A stretch of 19,034 nucleotides of DNA, taken from contig CAZMIX010000048.1 of assembly GCA_964566545.1 (NCBI GenBank), positions 1 to 19,034 of the forward strand, in the 5' to 3' direction. This stretch comes from JAEYFP01 sp964566545 (GTDB taxonomy: Bacteria > Bacillota > Clostridia > Lachnospirales > Lachnospiraceae). The translations under genes and the position numbers were made by a program. Positions 6,961-13,767 of this stretch are shown here, piece by piece. The notes beneath the pieces were generated by a model. It saw only the letters and a list, made by a program, of their open reading frames with translations, ran no database searches and was not told the origin of the DNA. Numbering within the stretch: the stretch's first letter is position 1; every line of letters starts with the position of its first letter.

Positions 6961-7492
6961 CATACGATCGCATATTCCGAACGCGATATCGGTAATACGG
7001 ATCGCGCTGTCCATTTGCCTGCTGCTGACGGAGCCTTTTCATTTCTGGTTCTGGTCCATTTATCTAGCTTGTGGCTTCAGCGATATGGCAGACGGTTATC
7101 TTGCGAGAAAATTCCATGCGGCCAGCAAAGCGGGCGCGGTGCTGGACAGCTTGGGTGATACGGTGTTTGCCGTTATCATGACCTTTCTTTTCCTGATTCA
7201 TGTGCGACTTCCGGTATGGGTGTTTTTTTGGATTGCAGGAATTCTTGTGATAAAGCTATTATCTATTCTGGTCGGCTATTTTAAATTCCATGCGTTTGCG
7301 GCGCTGCACACGTATGCCAATAAAGCTGTCGGCTTCCTGCTGTTGATCGGCCTGCCGGTTTATCTGATCGGCAAATCGGATGTAACGGTCGGTTGTCTGC
7401 TCATGGCCGCGACACTGGCTGCCGCCGAGGAATGCTTACTGGTCGTGACGGCAAAGGAACTGGATAGAAACGTGAAAAGCATCTTCAAATAG
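6905..7492 (+). CDS. CDP-alcohol phosphatidyltransferase family protein
   Basis: An integral membrane enzyme that joins a CDP-activated lipid (or other CDP-alcohol) to an alcohol. The full catalytic motif is intact: D60-x2-D63-G64-x2-A67-R68-x8-G77-x3-D81-x3-D85 in the stretch SDMADGYLARKFHAASKAG plus the following VLDSLGD. About five to six hydrophobic helices follow or precede it. The usual N-terminal HIPNAISVIRI lead-in begins at residue 23, so the first residues may be extra. ATG 6905 lies 14 nt after AGGAGGA (6884-6890) and ATG 6929 is an alternative; both are inside the acetyltransferase gene. At up to 195 aa it is close to PgsA size, but the product (phosphatidylglycerol or another lipid) cannot be read from sequence. 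Confidence 0.87.
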   Translation: MKRPGTTEMIKLHSFSGYSIRSHIPNAISVIRIALSICLLLTEPFHFWFWSIYLACGFSDMADGYLARKFHAASKAGAVLDSLGDTVFAVIMTFLFLIHVRLPVWVFFWIAGILVIKLLSILVGYFKFHAFAALHTYANKAVGFLLLIGLPVYLIGKSDVTVGCLLMAATLAAAEECLLVVTAKELDRNVKSIFK

Positions 7493-7511
7493 AAATTGAC
7501 AGGTGAATGTG

Positions 7512-8030
7512 ATGGAAAACTATGTTTGGCTGTTTCCGGTGCTGTTTATTTTTCATGATATGGAAGAAATAATAGGCATGGGAGCGTGGCTTCAAAAAAA
7601 CGGGAAGATGCTTGATAAGCGGTTTCCCAAAATCAGCGGCAGCTTTGCCCATTACAGCACGGAGGGCATGGCGCTGGCTGTTTTTGAGGAGCTGCTCGTA
7701 TGCATCGCTATTTGTATTCTGTCGCTCTGTCTGGATTGGTATGCGCTCTGGCTGGGCTGTTTGATCGCTTATACCGTGCATTTGGCAGTTCATATCGTTC
7801 AGGCTGTTGTTATCAGAATGTATCTGCCGGCTCTGGCGACAAGTATGATCGCGCTGCCGGTCAGCGTGCTGTTAATTAAAAAATGCATGGTACTATTGCA
7901 ATTTACGGCGGGCGAGGCGGTTTTATACGGGATCATTGGCCTCATGCTCATCGCGCTCAATCTTAAATTTGCGCATTGGCTGATGCGTTGGTATACCGTG
8001 CGGTTGGGCGGCTGCAGAATCGAAAAATAA
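7512..8030 (+). CDS. HXXEE-motif membrane protein
   Basis: A 172-aa membrane protein with about five hydrophobic helices and the motif HDMEE (H15-E18-E19) at the end of the first helix, the hallmark of the HXXEE family (PF13787). Further His and Glu residues (FAHYSTEG, FEELL, HLAVHIVQ) recur on helices and could hold a metal, hinting at a membrane-embedded hydrolase or desaturase-like fold; the family has no established function that I know. ATG 7512 is preferred because AGGTGA (7501-7506) is 5 nt ahead; GTG 7503 in the same frame would add three residues but overlaps that site. It starts 19 nt after the phosphatidyltransferase gene, suggesting a shared transcript and perhaps shared lipid chemistry. 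Confidence 0.85.
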   Translation: MENYVWLFPVLFIFHDMEEIIGMGAWLQKNGKMLDKRFPKISGSFAHYSTEGMALAVFEELLVCIAICILSLCLDWYALWLGCLIAYTVHLAVHIVQAVVIRMYLPALATSMIALPVSVLLIKKCMVLLQFTAGEAVLYGIIGLMLIALNLKFAHWLMRWYTVRLGGCRIEK

Positions 8031-8041
8031 GGGGGGAAGCC

Positions 8042-8134
8042 ATGGTGCCTGCAAAAACGGATGCTGTTTATTTATTCATGCGAAAAAGGTTCCGTTACGG
8101 GCGAAGTAATCGGCTTATAAGATACGGTATTTAA
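8042..8134 (+). CDS. Doubtful 30-codon ORF, possible remnant
   Basis: ATG 8042 follows a G-rich site GGGGGGAAG (8031-8039) and opens a 30-codon frame starting MVPAKTDAVYLFMRKR. The frame 1 nt over (8052-8120) reads CEKGSVTGEVIGL to a stop, which looks more protein-like in its second half. Together they could be a frameshifted stub of a longer gene, or chance. I recognise no family and would not assign a function. Confidence 0.25.
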   Translation: MVPAKTDAVYLFMRKRFRYGRSNRLIRYGI

Positions 8135-8163
8135 CATTAAAATTCAGAAACGAGGGAGAGAAT

Positions 8164-8601
8164 ATGTGTCAGGAATGCTATGCAGACGATAACAGAATTA
8201 CTCCGCTGCTAAACCCCTTGGAGTGTTTGGAAAACCATACGCAGTATATTTGCGGAACGTGCGGGCGCTGCATCTGCATCGACCGCGACCCGAAAAGAGG
8301 ATTGCAAAGATGGAGCTTTCCGTTCCGTTCTTTGGAAATTGCGAAGCTTTATTTGAGGACGGCCGATTACACTATGAAAAAGCCATGTGGGATTTATGAG
8401 ATAAAAAATGAAAAGGGAAGGGCTTCCTATAAAATTTTTGCAGAACCGGAAGATCTGGAGCTTTATTTAAAAAAGAATCCGGATAAATTTTGCGAAAGCG
8501 GGAGAGCTGCTTTTTGCGTCGAAGCATACCGGGATTATCCAAATACGCAAGTGCGGAGGCTGACCTCGGATGAGGTAAAGTTTTATCTATCCGAGCGATG
8601 A
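8164..8601 (+). CDS. Conserved Cys-rich small protein, unknown function
   Basis: A 145-aa soluble protein. The N-terminal third is rich in cysteine: C2-x2-C5, C21, C30-x2-C33 and C36-x-C38 (CGTCGRCICI), with H25 nearby. This suggests a zinc ribbon or treble-clef-like knuckle. It is followed by DPKRGLQRWSFPFRSLEIAKLYLR and a C-terminal part with ASYKIFAEPEDLELYLKKN. I have the impression of a conserved Firmicute family but cannot name it. GAGGGAGAG (8151-8159) sits just before ATG 8164. A weak TATAAG (8116-8121) upstream might be a -10 box. Gene spacing to the next acetyltransferase is 43 nt in the same direction, so they may share a transcript. Function open. Confidence 0.75.
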   Translation: MCQECYADDNRITPLLNPLECLENHTQYICGTCGRCICIDRDPKRGLQRWSFPFRSLEIAKLYLRTADYTMKKPCGIYEIKNEKGRASYKIFAEPEDLELYLKKNPDKFCESGRAAFCVEAYRDYPNTQVRRLTSDEVKFYLSER

Positions 8602-8644
8602 ATTATAGAAGGAAATAAACAGGAATAAAGGGGAAACTAAATCG

Positions 8645-9073
8645 ATGAATAATTTGAGTTATGTAAACACAATAAACTGCAAGGATTATAACCGGCTGCG
8701 CGGTGAAGTGAGCTGGAAAGTCTTATCTGAGGAGCAGGCGCGGGCTGGCATCGAGCATTCGGCTTATCTGGTCGCCTGCAAGGACGACGAAAACGTGATC
8801 GCAACAGCCAGAGTGCTGTGGGACGGAGGTTATGTCGCCTATATTTGCGATGTCATTGTTTCTCCTGCATACCAGCAGATGGGCATCGGGCGGGAAATGG
8901 TCAATAGAATTTTAAATTACTTAAAGAGCCAGCTAAAAGAAGGCTGGAATATCATGGTGACGCTTGTCGCCGCACAGGGAAAAGAACCGTTTTACGAAAA
9001 ATTCGGTTTTATTAAACGCCCGAATGAACAATACGGCGCAGGAATGACACAGTGGATCGAGTTGAAAAATTAA
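8645..9073 (+). CDS. GNAT family N-acetyltransferase, second copy
   Basis: A 142-aa acetyl-CoA-dependent acetyltransferase, only distantly like the one at 6526-6960. The motif A region is DVIVSPAYQQMGIGREMVNRILN (about residues 75-97), with the Q-x-M-G-I-G acetyl-CoA loop. The C-terminal KEPFYEKFGFIKRPNEQYGAGMTQW is a common ending in small GNATs. Substrate is unknown. AAGGGG (8628-8633) lies 11 nt before ATG 8645, which is a little long. The next gene starts 15 nt after its stop, so the two are likely co-transcribed. Confidence 0.9.
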   Translation: MNNLSYVNTINCKDYNRLRGEVSWKVLSEEQARAGIEHSAYLVACKDDENVIATARVLWDGGYVAYICDVIVSPAYQQMGIGREMVNRILNYLKSQLKEGWNIMVTLVAAQGKEPFYEKFGFIKRPNEQYGAGMTQWIELKN

Positions 9074-9088
9074 CGGCGAGGTGGGAAA

Positions 9089-9556
9089 TTGGCCTTTATA
9101 CAACTATCGGATTTAAACGGCACAAAAAAGATTATGATTTTCGCCGAGGGAACCATTATAAAGCCAAAGTCATGGTTTTCTTTATATAACCATAACGCGT
9201 ATATTCCTATCGGAAATGCCGTCGGCATCATAGACGGATGGCGGCAGCAGGGGGCGGATATCAGTTACTTCACATCCCGTAGAGGAAAGCAGGCAAAAGA
9301 AATTGCGGCGATTCTTAAAAGATACGAATTTGCCGGTTCCAAATTATACTACAGGGAGAAGGAGCGGCGTTATAATGAAATCGTGGAACTGATCCAACCT
9401 GATATACTAATCGAAGATGATTGTAAAAGCATCGGTGGTAGTTGGCAGATGTGCATTACTTATGTGAATCCCAAAATCAAAAGTAAAATAAAATCAATTG
9501 TTGTTAAGGAATTTAAAGGAATTGACCATTTGCCGCTCTCTTTGCGGGAGCTTTGA
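9089..9556 (+). CDS. HAD-like protein with degenerate active site
   Basis: A 155-aa protein whose layout follows a small HAD-superfamily phosphatase. A hydrophobic strand ends in FAEGT (18-22) where DxDGT is expected, SYFTSR (59-64) sits at the motif II position and ILIEDDCKSIGG (106-117) at motif IV. The nucleophilic Asp is Phe18 and the acid/base Asp is Glu20, so ordinary phosphatase chemistry is unlikely, although the metal-binding acids D110/D111 remain. A binding or regulatory role is possible. It starts at TTG 9089, chosen because GAGGTGG (9079-9085) is 3-4 nt ahead and no better ATG fits. It closely follows the second acetyltransferase gene. The HAD relation is inferred from motif order and moderate in strength. 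Confidence 0.7.
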   Translation: MAFIQLSDLNGTKKIMIFAEGTIIKPKSWFSLYNHNAYIPIGNAVGIIDGWRQQGADISYFTSRRGKQAKEIAAILKRYEFAGSKLYYREKERRYNEIVELIQPDILIEDDCKSIGGSWQMCITYVNPKIKSKIKSIVVKEFKGIDHLPLSLREL

Positions 9557-9641
9557 GCAGTTGGAAACAATATTTCGCAAAAATAGTCGAGAAAATACCG
9601 GGCTGAAGGAGTAAGCTGAAGCGGTCAGGAGGTGATGAACC

Positions 9642-10541
9642 GTGAAGGAGCAAATATTGGCCGTACAGCGCATGCAGGATTATATTGAGCAGCATTTGTG
9701 CGAAAGCATAACGCTGGCTGAGTTGTCAAAGGTATCCCTGTTTTCTCCGTGGCATTCCCATCGGATGTTCAAGGAATATACCAATTTGGCGCCAGCCGAA
9801 TATATCCGTCGTCTACGCCTTTCCAAATCGGCTCTGCGGCTGCGCGACGAGGACAGCAAGGTCATCGATGTGGCTTTTGCGCTCGGCTTCGGCAGCGCGG
9901 ACGGCTACACAAGGGCTTTTGTCAGAGAATTCGGCTGCACGCCGAAAGAATACGCGAACCAGCCGATACCTTTGCCGTTATTCATCCCGTATGGCGTAAA
10001 ATTCAGAAGCATGCGAAAGGATGAGAGTGAAATGGAAACTGTGCGAAATGTATTTATTCAACTGATGGAAAAGCCGCATCGCAAAGCCATCATCAAACGA
10101 GGGATCAAGGCTGATGATTACTTTGCTTATTGCGGCGAAGTGGGGTGCGATGTGTGGGGACTGCTCACGAGCATGCATTCCCTGTGCGGCGAGCCTGTCT
10201 GCATGTGGCTGCCGGAAAAGTACCGGAAACCGGGAACCTCCAAGTATGTGCAGGGCGTGGAGGCCAGCGCCGATTATGATGGTCCGGTGCCGGACGGCTT
10301 CGATGTGATCGAGTTGCCCGCCGCGAAATACCTGATGTTTCAGGGAGAGCCGTTTGAGGAGGAAGACTATTGCGAGGCGATCACCTGCGTGCAGCGGTCG
10401 GCAAAAAAATATGACCCGTCGCTGCTGGGATTGATGTGGAATAAAGAGAATCCCCGCATACAGTTAGAGCCGGTCGGCACGCGCGGATATATCGAATTAT
10501 ATCCCGTCCGTCCCATGGAAGAGGGGTGGCGGCATGAGTGA
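9642..10541 (+). CDS. AraC-type regulator with GyrI-like effector domain
   Basis: A 299-aa one-component regulator. Residues about 5-108 form the double helix-turn-helix of AraC/XylS proteins (ITLAELSKVSLFSPWHSHRMF, then VIDVAFALGFGSADGYTRAF and FGCTPKEY). Residues about 130-297 form a GyrI-like/SOUL-fold binding domain (KAIIKRG, FDVIELPAAKYLMFQGE, GYIELYPVRP), as in Rob and BmrR-type multidrug sensors. It starts at GTG 9642 behind an unusually complete Shine-Dalgarno, AGGAGGTGAT (9627-9636), 5 nt away. Its end overlaps the ABC ATPase gene by 8 nt. The expected role is to sense a hydrophobic or cationic compound and activate the exporter downstream. Domains are clear; the ligand is not. Confidence 0.92.
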   Translation: MKEQILAVQRMQDYIEQHLCESITLAELSKVSLFSPWHSHRMFKEYTNLAPAEYIRRLRLSKSALRLRDEDSKVIDVAFALGFGSADGYTRAFVREFGCTPKEYANQPIPLPLFIPYGVKFRSMRKDESEMETVRNVFIQLMEKPHRKAIIKRGIKADDYFAYCGEVGCDVWGLLTSMHSLCGEPVCMWLPEKYRKPGTSKYVQGVEASADYDGPVPDGFDVIELPAAKYLMFQGEPFEEEDYCEAITCVQRSAKKYDPSLLGLMWNKENPRIQLEPVGTRGYIELYPVRPMEEGWRHE

Positions 10542-11256
10542 GGCCATCAAAATAGAAAGATTGACAAAAGCCTACGGCGGAAAAACCGTTTTGGACGGGT
10601 TGTCCCTTTCGGTGGAACGAGGAACGGTATTCGGCCTGCTCGGAGCGAATGGAGCCGGAAAGAGCACGGCGATCGAATGCATTTTGGGAACGAGACATGC
10701 CGATCGCGGTGAGGTCACGGTTTTGGGCTGTGATCCGAAGAAAAGCCGCCGCAAACTATTTCAGGAGGTCGGCGTTCAATTTCAGGAGGGAGATTATCAG
10801 CCGGAAATCAAAGTGTTCGAGTTATGCGAGGAGACCGCTTGCCTGTACAAAAGCCCCGCTGACTGGCAAGAGCTTTGTACAAGGCTCGGGATCGGCGATC
10901 AAATAAAAAGTCCGGTCAAAAGTTTGTCGGGCGGACAGCGGCAGCGCCTGTTCATCGTTCTCGCCCTGATTCCCGATCCGCAGCTTGTTTTTCTTGATGA
11001 GCTGACAACGGGACTTGACGCAAAAGCACGCCGCGAAGTATGGAAAATACTTGAGGAGTTAAAGGAGCGGGGACTGACCATTTTCCTTACTTCCCATTTT
11101 ATGGATGAGGTAGAGGCTCTTTGCGATGAAATCTGTATTTTGAAAAAGGGAAACACCGTATTTCATGGAACCATAGCTCAAGCAAAAGAGCAAAGCGGCT
11201 GTGAGAAGTTTGAGGATGCCTATCTTTTGTTTTCGGATGAGGAGGTGGCATCATGA
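10534..11256 (+). CDS. ABC-2 type exporter ATP-binding protein
   Basis: A 240-aa ATPase of the drug/polyketide-export (CcmA/DrrA-like) branch. Walker A is GANGAGKST (37-45), the Q-loop is in GVQFQEGDYQPEIKV, the signature is SLSGGQRQRL, Walker B is LVFLDELTTGLD and the H-loop is LTSHFMDE. All key residues are present, so it should be active. GAGGGG (10521-10526) lies just upstream of ATG 10534, inside the end of the AraC gene, and its stop overlaps the permease start (ATGA at 11253-11256). This marks tight translational coupling of sensor, ATPase and permease. Confidence 0.95.
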   Translation: MSEAIKIERLTKAYGGKTVLDGLSLSVERGTVFGLLGANGAGKSTAIECILGTRHADRGEVTVLGCDPKKSRRKLFQEVGVQFQEGDYQPEIKVFELCEETACLYKSPADWQELCTRLGIGDQIKSPVKSLSGGQRQRLFIVLALIPDPQLVFLDELTTGLDAKARREVWKILEELKERGLTIFLTSHFMDEVEALCDEICILKKGNTVFHGTIAQAKEQSGCEKFEDAYLLFSDEEVAS

Positions 11257-11996
11257 AGACCTTTGGAACGCTGCTGAAACATGAATTGAAGCTGAATATC
11301 CGCGATATGAATATGGTGATTTTTGCCGTTCTAATGCCGCTGACCGTACTGGTCATCATCGGCATCATTTATCAAACGAGGCCTGCCTTTGACGGCGCGG
11401 AATATACATTTATCGATCAATCGCTCGGGGCGGTGAGCGCGATTTCCATTTGCGCCGGCGGCCTTATGGGCCTGCCGATCATCGTGTCGGATTATCGGGA
11501 GAGAAAAATACTCAAGCGGTTTCAGGTGACGCCGGTCAGCCCGGCCATGCTGCTCGGTGTGGAATTTGTAATTTATGTTCTGTATGCGATGGCTTCATTG
11601 CTCACGTTGATACCCGCTGCCATGTTGTTTTGGGGATTTACGATGCGCGGTTCCTGGCTCTCGTTTTTGGGAAGCTGGTTTTTGACGCTCCTATCGACGT
11701 TGAGCATCGGGATGATGGTGGGCGGAATTGCTCGAAATACAAAAAGCGCCGGTGTGATCGCCAGTATTCTTTATTTTCCAATGCTGGTTTTTTCCGGCAC
11801 GACGCTGCCGTTTGAGGTGATGCCGGATACAATGCAGCGTCTCGTGCGCGTTTTTCCGCTGACACAGGGAATTCAATTAATGAAGGCATCCTCGCTCGGT
11901 TTGCGGATTGAACATGTGTGGGTTCCGGTTGCAGTCATGGTTGCGGTAACCGTGGTCTGTACGGCGGTTGCGCTTAGACGCTTTCAATGGGAGTAA
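11253..11996 (+). CDS. ABC-2 type exporter permease
   Basis: A 247-aa integral membrane partner of the preceding ATPase. About six hydrophobic helices are visible, starting near 22-42. The cytoplasmic loop DYRERKILKRFQVTPVSP (about 78-95) is the characteristic ABC-2 coupling region, and SGTTLPFEVMPDTMQRLVRVFPLTQGIQLM before the last helix is the usual ABC-2 signature. AGGAGGTGG (11240-11248) precedes ATG 11253. The pair probably exports a drug, peptide or lipid; substrate unknown. The next gene starts about 20 nt after its stop. Confidence 0.94.
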   Translation: MKTFGTLLKHELKLNIRDMNMVIFAVLMPLTVLVIIGIIYQTRPAFDGAEYTFIDQSLGAVSAISICAGGLMGLPIIVSDYRERKILKRFQVTPVSPAMLLGVEFVIYVLYAMASLLTLIPAAMLFWGFTMRGSWLSFLGSWFLTLLSTLSIGMMVGGIARNTKSAGVIASILYFPMLVFSGTTLPFEVMPDTMQRLVRVFPLTQGIQLMKASSLGLRIEHVWVPVAVMVAVTVVCTAVALRRFQWE

Positions 11997-12016
11997 AGCA
12001 GAGGAGAGGGAACAAT

Positions 12017-12823
12017 ATGAATGAAATCAGCAAAACGCTGTATATTCCGCTATACGGAAAGGCGGCGGTGAGCCGGCGGGGCATTCTTCTTAAGGATCTG
12101 AAAGCCGAGGAAATATGGGAGCAGGAGGGCTTTGCGCTGCGAGGGAAAGCGAAGTCGAAATGGCTGGCTTTTTATATGGCGATGCGCGCGCGCGTGTTTG
12201 ACGAGTGGGTGGCAAAACAGCTTGCAATGTACCCGAACGCTGCCGTCATGCATATCGGCTGCGGACTGGACAGCCGTGTGGAGCGGCTTGGCGCAGCAGG
12301 AAGGCTCTGGTATGACATCGACTTTCCGGCGGTGATACGGGAAAAACAAAAATATTTTGAAGCAGCCGGTAATTACCGGCTGCTTGGCGCGGATGTTTCG
12401 AAAACGGAATGGATACGGGAGCTTGAAGCTTCGGGGGATGCTATTGTAATTATGGAAGGCGTCAGCATGTATCTTTCCGTGCAGGCGCTTGGCGATTTGT
12501 TTTTGGCGCTTCAAAAGGAATTTCCCCATGTGCGTTTGTTGATGGACAGCTATACGGTATTTGGAGCGAAAGCTTCAAAATATAAAAATCCGGTAAAAAC
12601 GGTCGGTGCTGAAATTGTTTCGGGTATCGATTCGCCGGACGTTCTTAGGAAAAATGAGCGGATTCGTTTTTTAGGTGAACGAAGCATGACGCCGCCTGCG
12701 CTCGTTGCCGAATTGAAGGGTTTTGAGCGGGCATTTTTCAAGCTGCTGTTTGCCGGAAGGGCGGCCCGCAGCATCTATCGCCTGTATGAATATGAAATGA
12801 TCTTTGAGGGAGAAAATGTATGA
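12017..12823 (+). CDS. LCM/PpmM-like SAM-dependent O-methyltransferase
   Basis: A 268-aa class I methyltransferase of the leucine carboxyl methyltransferase-like family (PF04072; Tcmp/PpmM group). The SAM-binding motif I is VMHIGCGLDSRVERL (about 77-91), followed by the acidic WYDIDFPAV and the family stretch RLLGADVSKTEW. IVIMEGVSMYLS matches motif IV/V. Such enzymes methylate carboxyl or hydroxyl groups of small metabolites. ATG 12017 is chosen for AGGAGAGGG (12001-12009) ahead of it; an in-frame ATG 11987 would overlap the permease gene by 10 nt and contain that site. Lying at the end of an AraC-regulated exporter operon, it may modify the exported compound or an intruding toxin. That link is inference. 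A perfect 26-nt palindrome lies within the gene (12360-12385). Confidence 0.88.
   Translation: MNEISKTLYIPLYGKAAVSRRGILLKDLKAEEIWEQEGFALRGKAKSKWLAFYMAMRARVFDEWVAKQLAMYPNAAVMHIGCGLDSRVERLGAAGRLWYDIDFPAVIREKQKYFEAAGNYRLLGADVSKTEWIRELEASGDAIVIMEGVSMYLSVQALGDLFLALQKEFPHVRLLMDSYTVFGAKASKYKNPVKTVGAEIVSGIDSPDVLRKNERIRFLGERSMTPPALVAELKGFERAFFKLLFAGRAARSIYRLYEYEMIFEGENV
12360..12385. repeat. Perfect intragenic 26-nt palindrome
   Basis: AAGCAGCCGGTAA (12360-12372) is followed without a loop by its exact reverse complement TTACCGGCTGCTT (12373-12385). It codes for EAAGNYRLLG in the methyltransferase. Thirteen perfect pairs with high GC could form a cruciform or RNA hairpin, or be a dimeric protein site. 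Confidence 0.9.
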
Positions 12824-12905
12824 CAGTGCGAATTGTCCGGATGAAGAGGAGTTGCAAGCGTTAAACGCAGCGCTTTTACGGGAATTGGACCGGCGGTTGG
12901 GATGA
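12816..12905 (+). CDS. Coupled 29-codon small ORF
   Basis: ATG 12816 overlaps the stop of the methyltransferase gene by 8 nt and has GAGGGAG (12806-12812) 3 nt upstream. The 29-aa product starts MYDSANCPDEEELQALNAALL and ends RELDRRLG; it is acidic and mostly predicted helical. It could be a real small protein translated by re-initiation or the truncated start of a longer gene; no frame downstream continues it. No family recognised. Confidence 0.4.
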   Translation: MYDSANCPDEEELQALNAALLRELDRRLG

Positions 12906-12921
12906 AAAGGAGATATGAGTT

Positions 12922-13737
12922 ATGGTAGAAGCGACAGTTTTATCCGACAATATTGCAAGCGGTGAAATGAAGGGAGAATGGGGCTTGAGCATTTTTATCA
13001 AAAGCGATGCAGGCCGTATTTTGCTCGACATGGGCGCTTCCAAGCTGTTTTTGACGAATGCGCAGAAACTCCGGCTTGAGATTGATCAAGTCGATTTTGC
13101 GGTTTTGTCCCATGCGCATTATGACCATTCCGATGGGATGCGCGCGTTTTTTGACGCCAATTCGACGGCCCCGCTTTATATGCGGGAAGGTTCTGAGGAG
13201 AACTGCTATTTAAAAAAATGGATTTTCCATAAATACATCGGGCTGCCGAAGCACATTTTGAGGGATTATCAGGACCGCATCATCTATTTGAGCGGCGATT
13301 ACAGGCTGGCGGACGGCATATCGCTGATTCCGCACAAAACGGAAGGGCTTTCAGAAATCGGCAGAAAAAATAATATGTATGTCAGGAAAAACAGAAGGTG
13401 GCTGCCGGACGATTTTTCCCATGAGCAGAGCCTTGTTTTCGATACCGAGGAAGGGCTTGTTATTTTCAATAGCTGTTCCCACGGCGGTGCGGACAATATT
13501 ATCAGGGAGGTGTCCGCGGCTTATCCGGGCAGGAAGGTAAAGGCGCTGATCGGCGGTTTTCATATTTTTGACAAGTCCGAATCGGATGTAAGAGCGCTCG
13601 CAGAGCGGATTAAGGAAGCGGGCGTCGAAGAAATCTATACGGGACACTGTACCGGTAAAAGATCCTTTCAGATACTCAAGGAAGAATTAGGGGATTGCGT
13701 TCATCAGCTTCAGGTCGGTTTGGTGATGAAATTTTAA
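12922..13737 (+). CDS. MBL-fold metallo-hydrolase
   Basis: A 271-aa cytoplasmic enzyme of the metallo-beta-lactamase superfamily. The dinuclear metal motif HAHYDH is at 64-69 (H64-x-H66-x-D68-H69). The later conserved blocks are NSCSHGG, IGGFH and IYTGHCTG. This set resembles the subgroup often annotated as 7,8-dihydropterin-6-methyl-4-ribofuranosylaminobenzene phosphate synthase-like, though in bacteria the real substrate is mostly unknown. AAAAGGAGA (12904-12912) lies about 9 nt before ATG 12922; an out-of-frame ATG at 12915 reads only 16 codons. It follows the small ORF by 16 nt, so it may belong to the AraC/ABC operon. Confidence 0.88.
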   Translation: MVEATVLSDNIASGEMKGEWGLSIFIKSDAGRILLDMGASKLFLTNAQKLRLEIDQVDFAVLSHAHYDHSDGMRAFFDANSTAPLYMREGSEENCYLKKWIFHKYIGLPKHILRDYQDRIIYLSGDYRLADGISLIPHKTEGLSEIGRKNNMYVRKNRRWLPDDFSHEQSLVFDTEEGLVIFNSCSHGGADNIIREVSAAYPGRKVKALIGGFHIFDKSESDVRALAERIKEAGVEEIYTGHCTGKRSFQILKEELGDCVHQLQVGLVMKF

Positions 13738-13767
13738 CGGGAAAGTTTAGATTAAAAGGGGGAGAAA

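Noticed and set aside
9531..9552. GCTCTC/GGGAGC hairpin at the end of the HAD-like gene as a terminator
   Set aside because: Includes a G-T pair, lies inside the coding sequence and lacks a run of T; downstream AraC gene begins in the same direction.
12050..12529. 159-codon minus-strand frame opposite the methyltransferase
   Set aside because: Antisense of the SAM-binding region, no start signal, no recognisable family.
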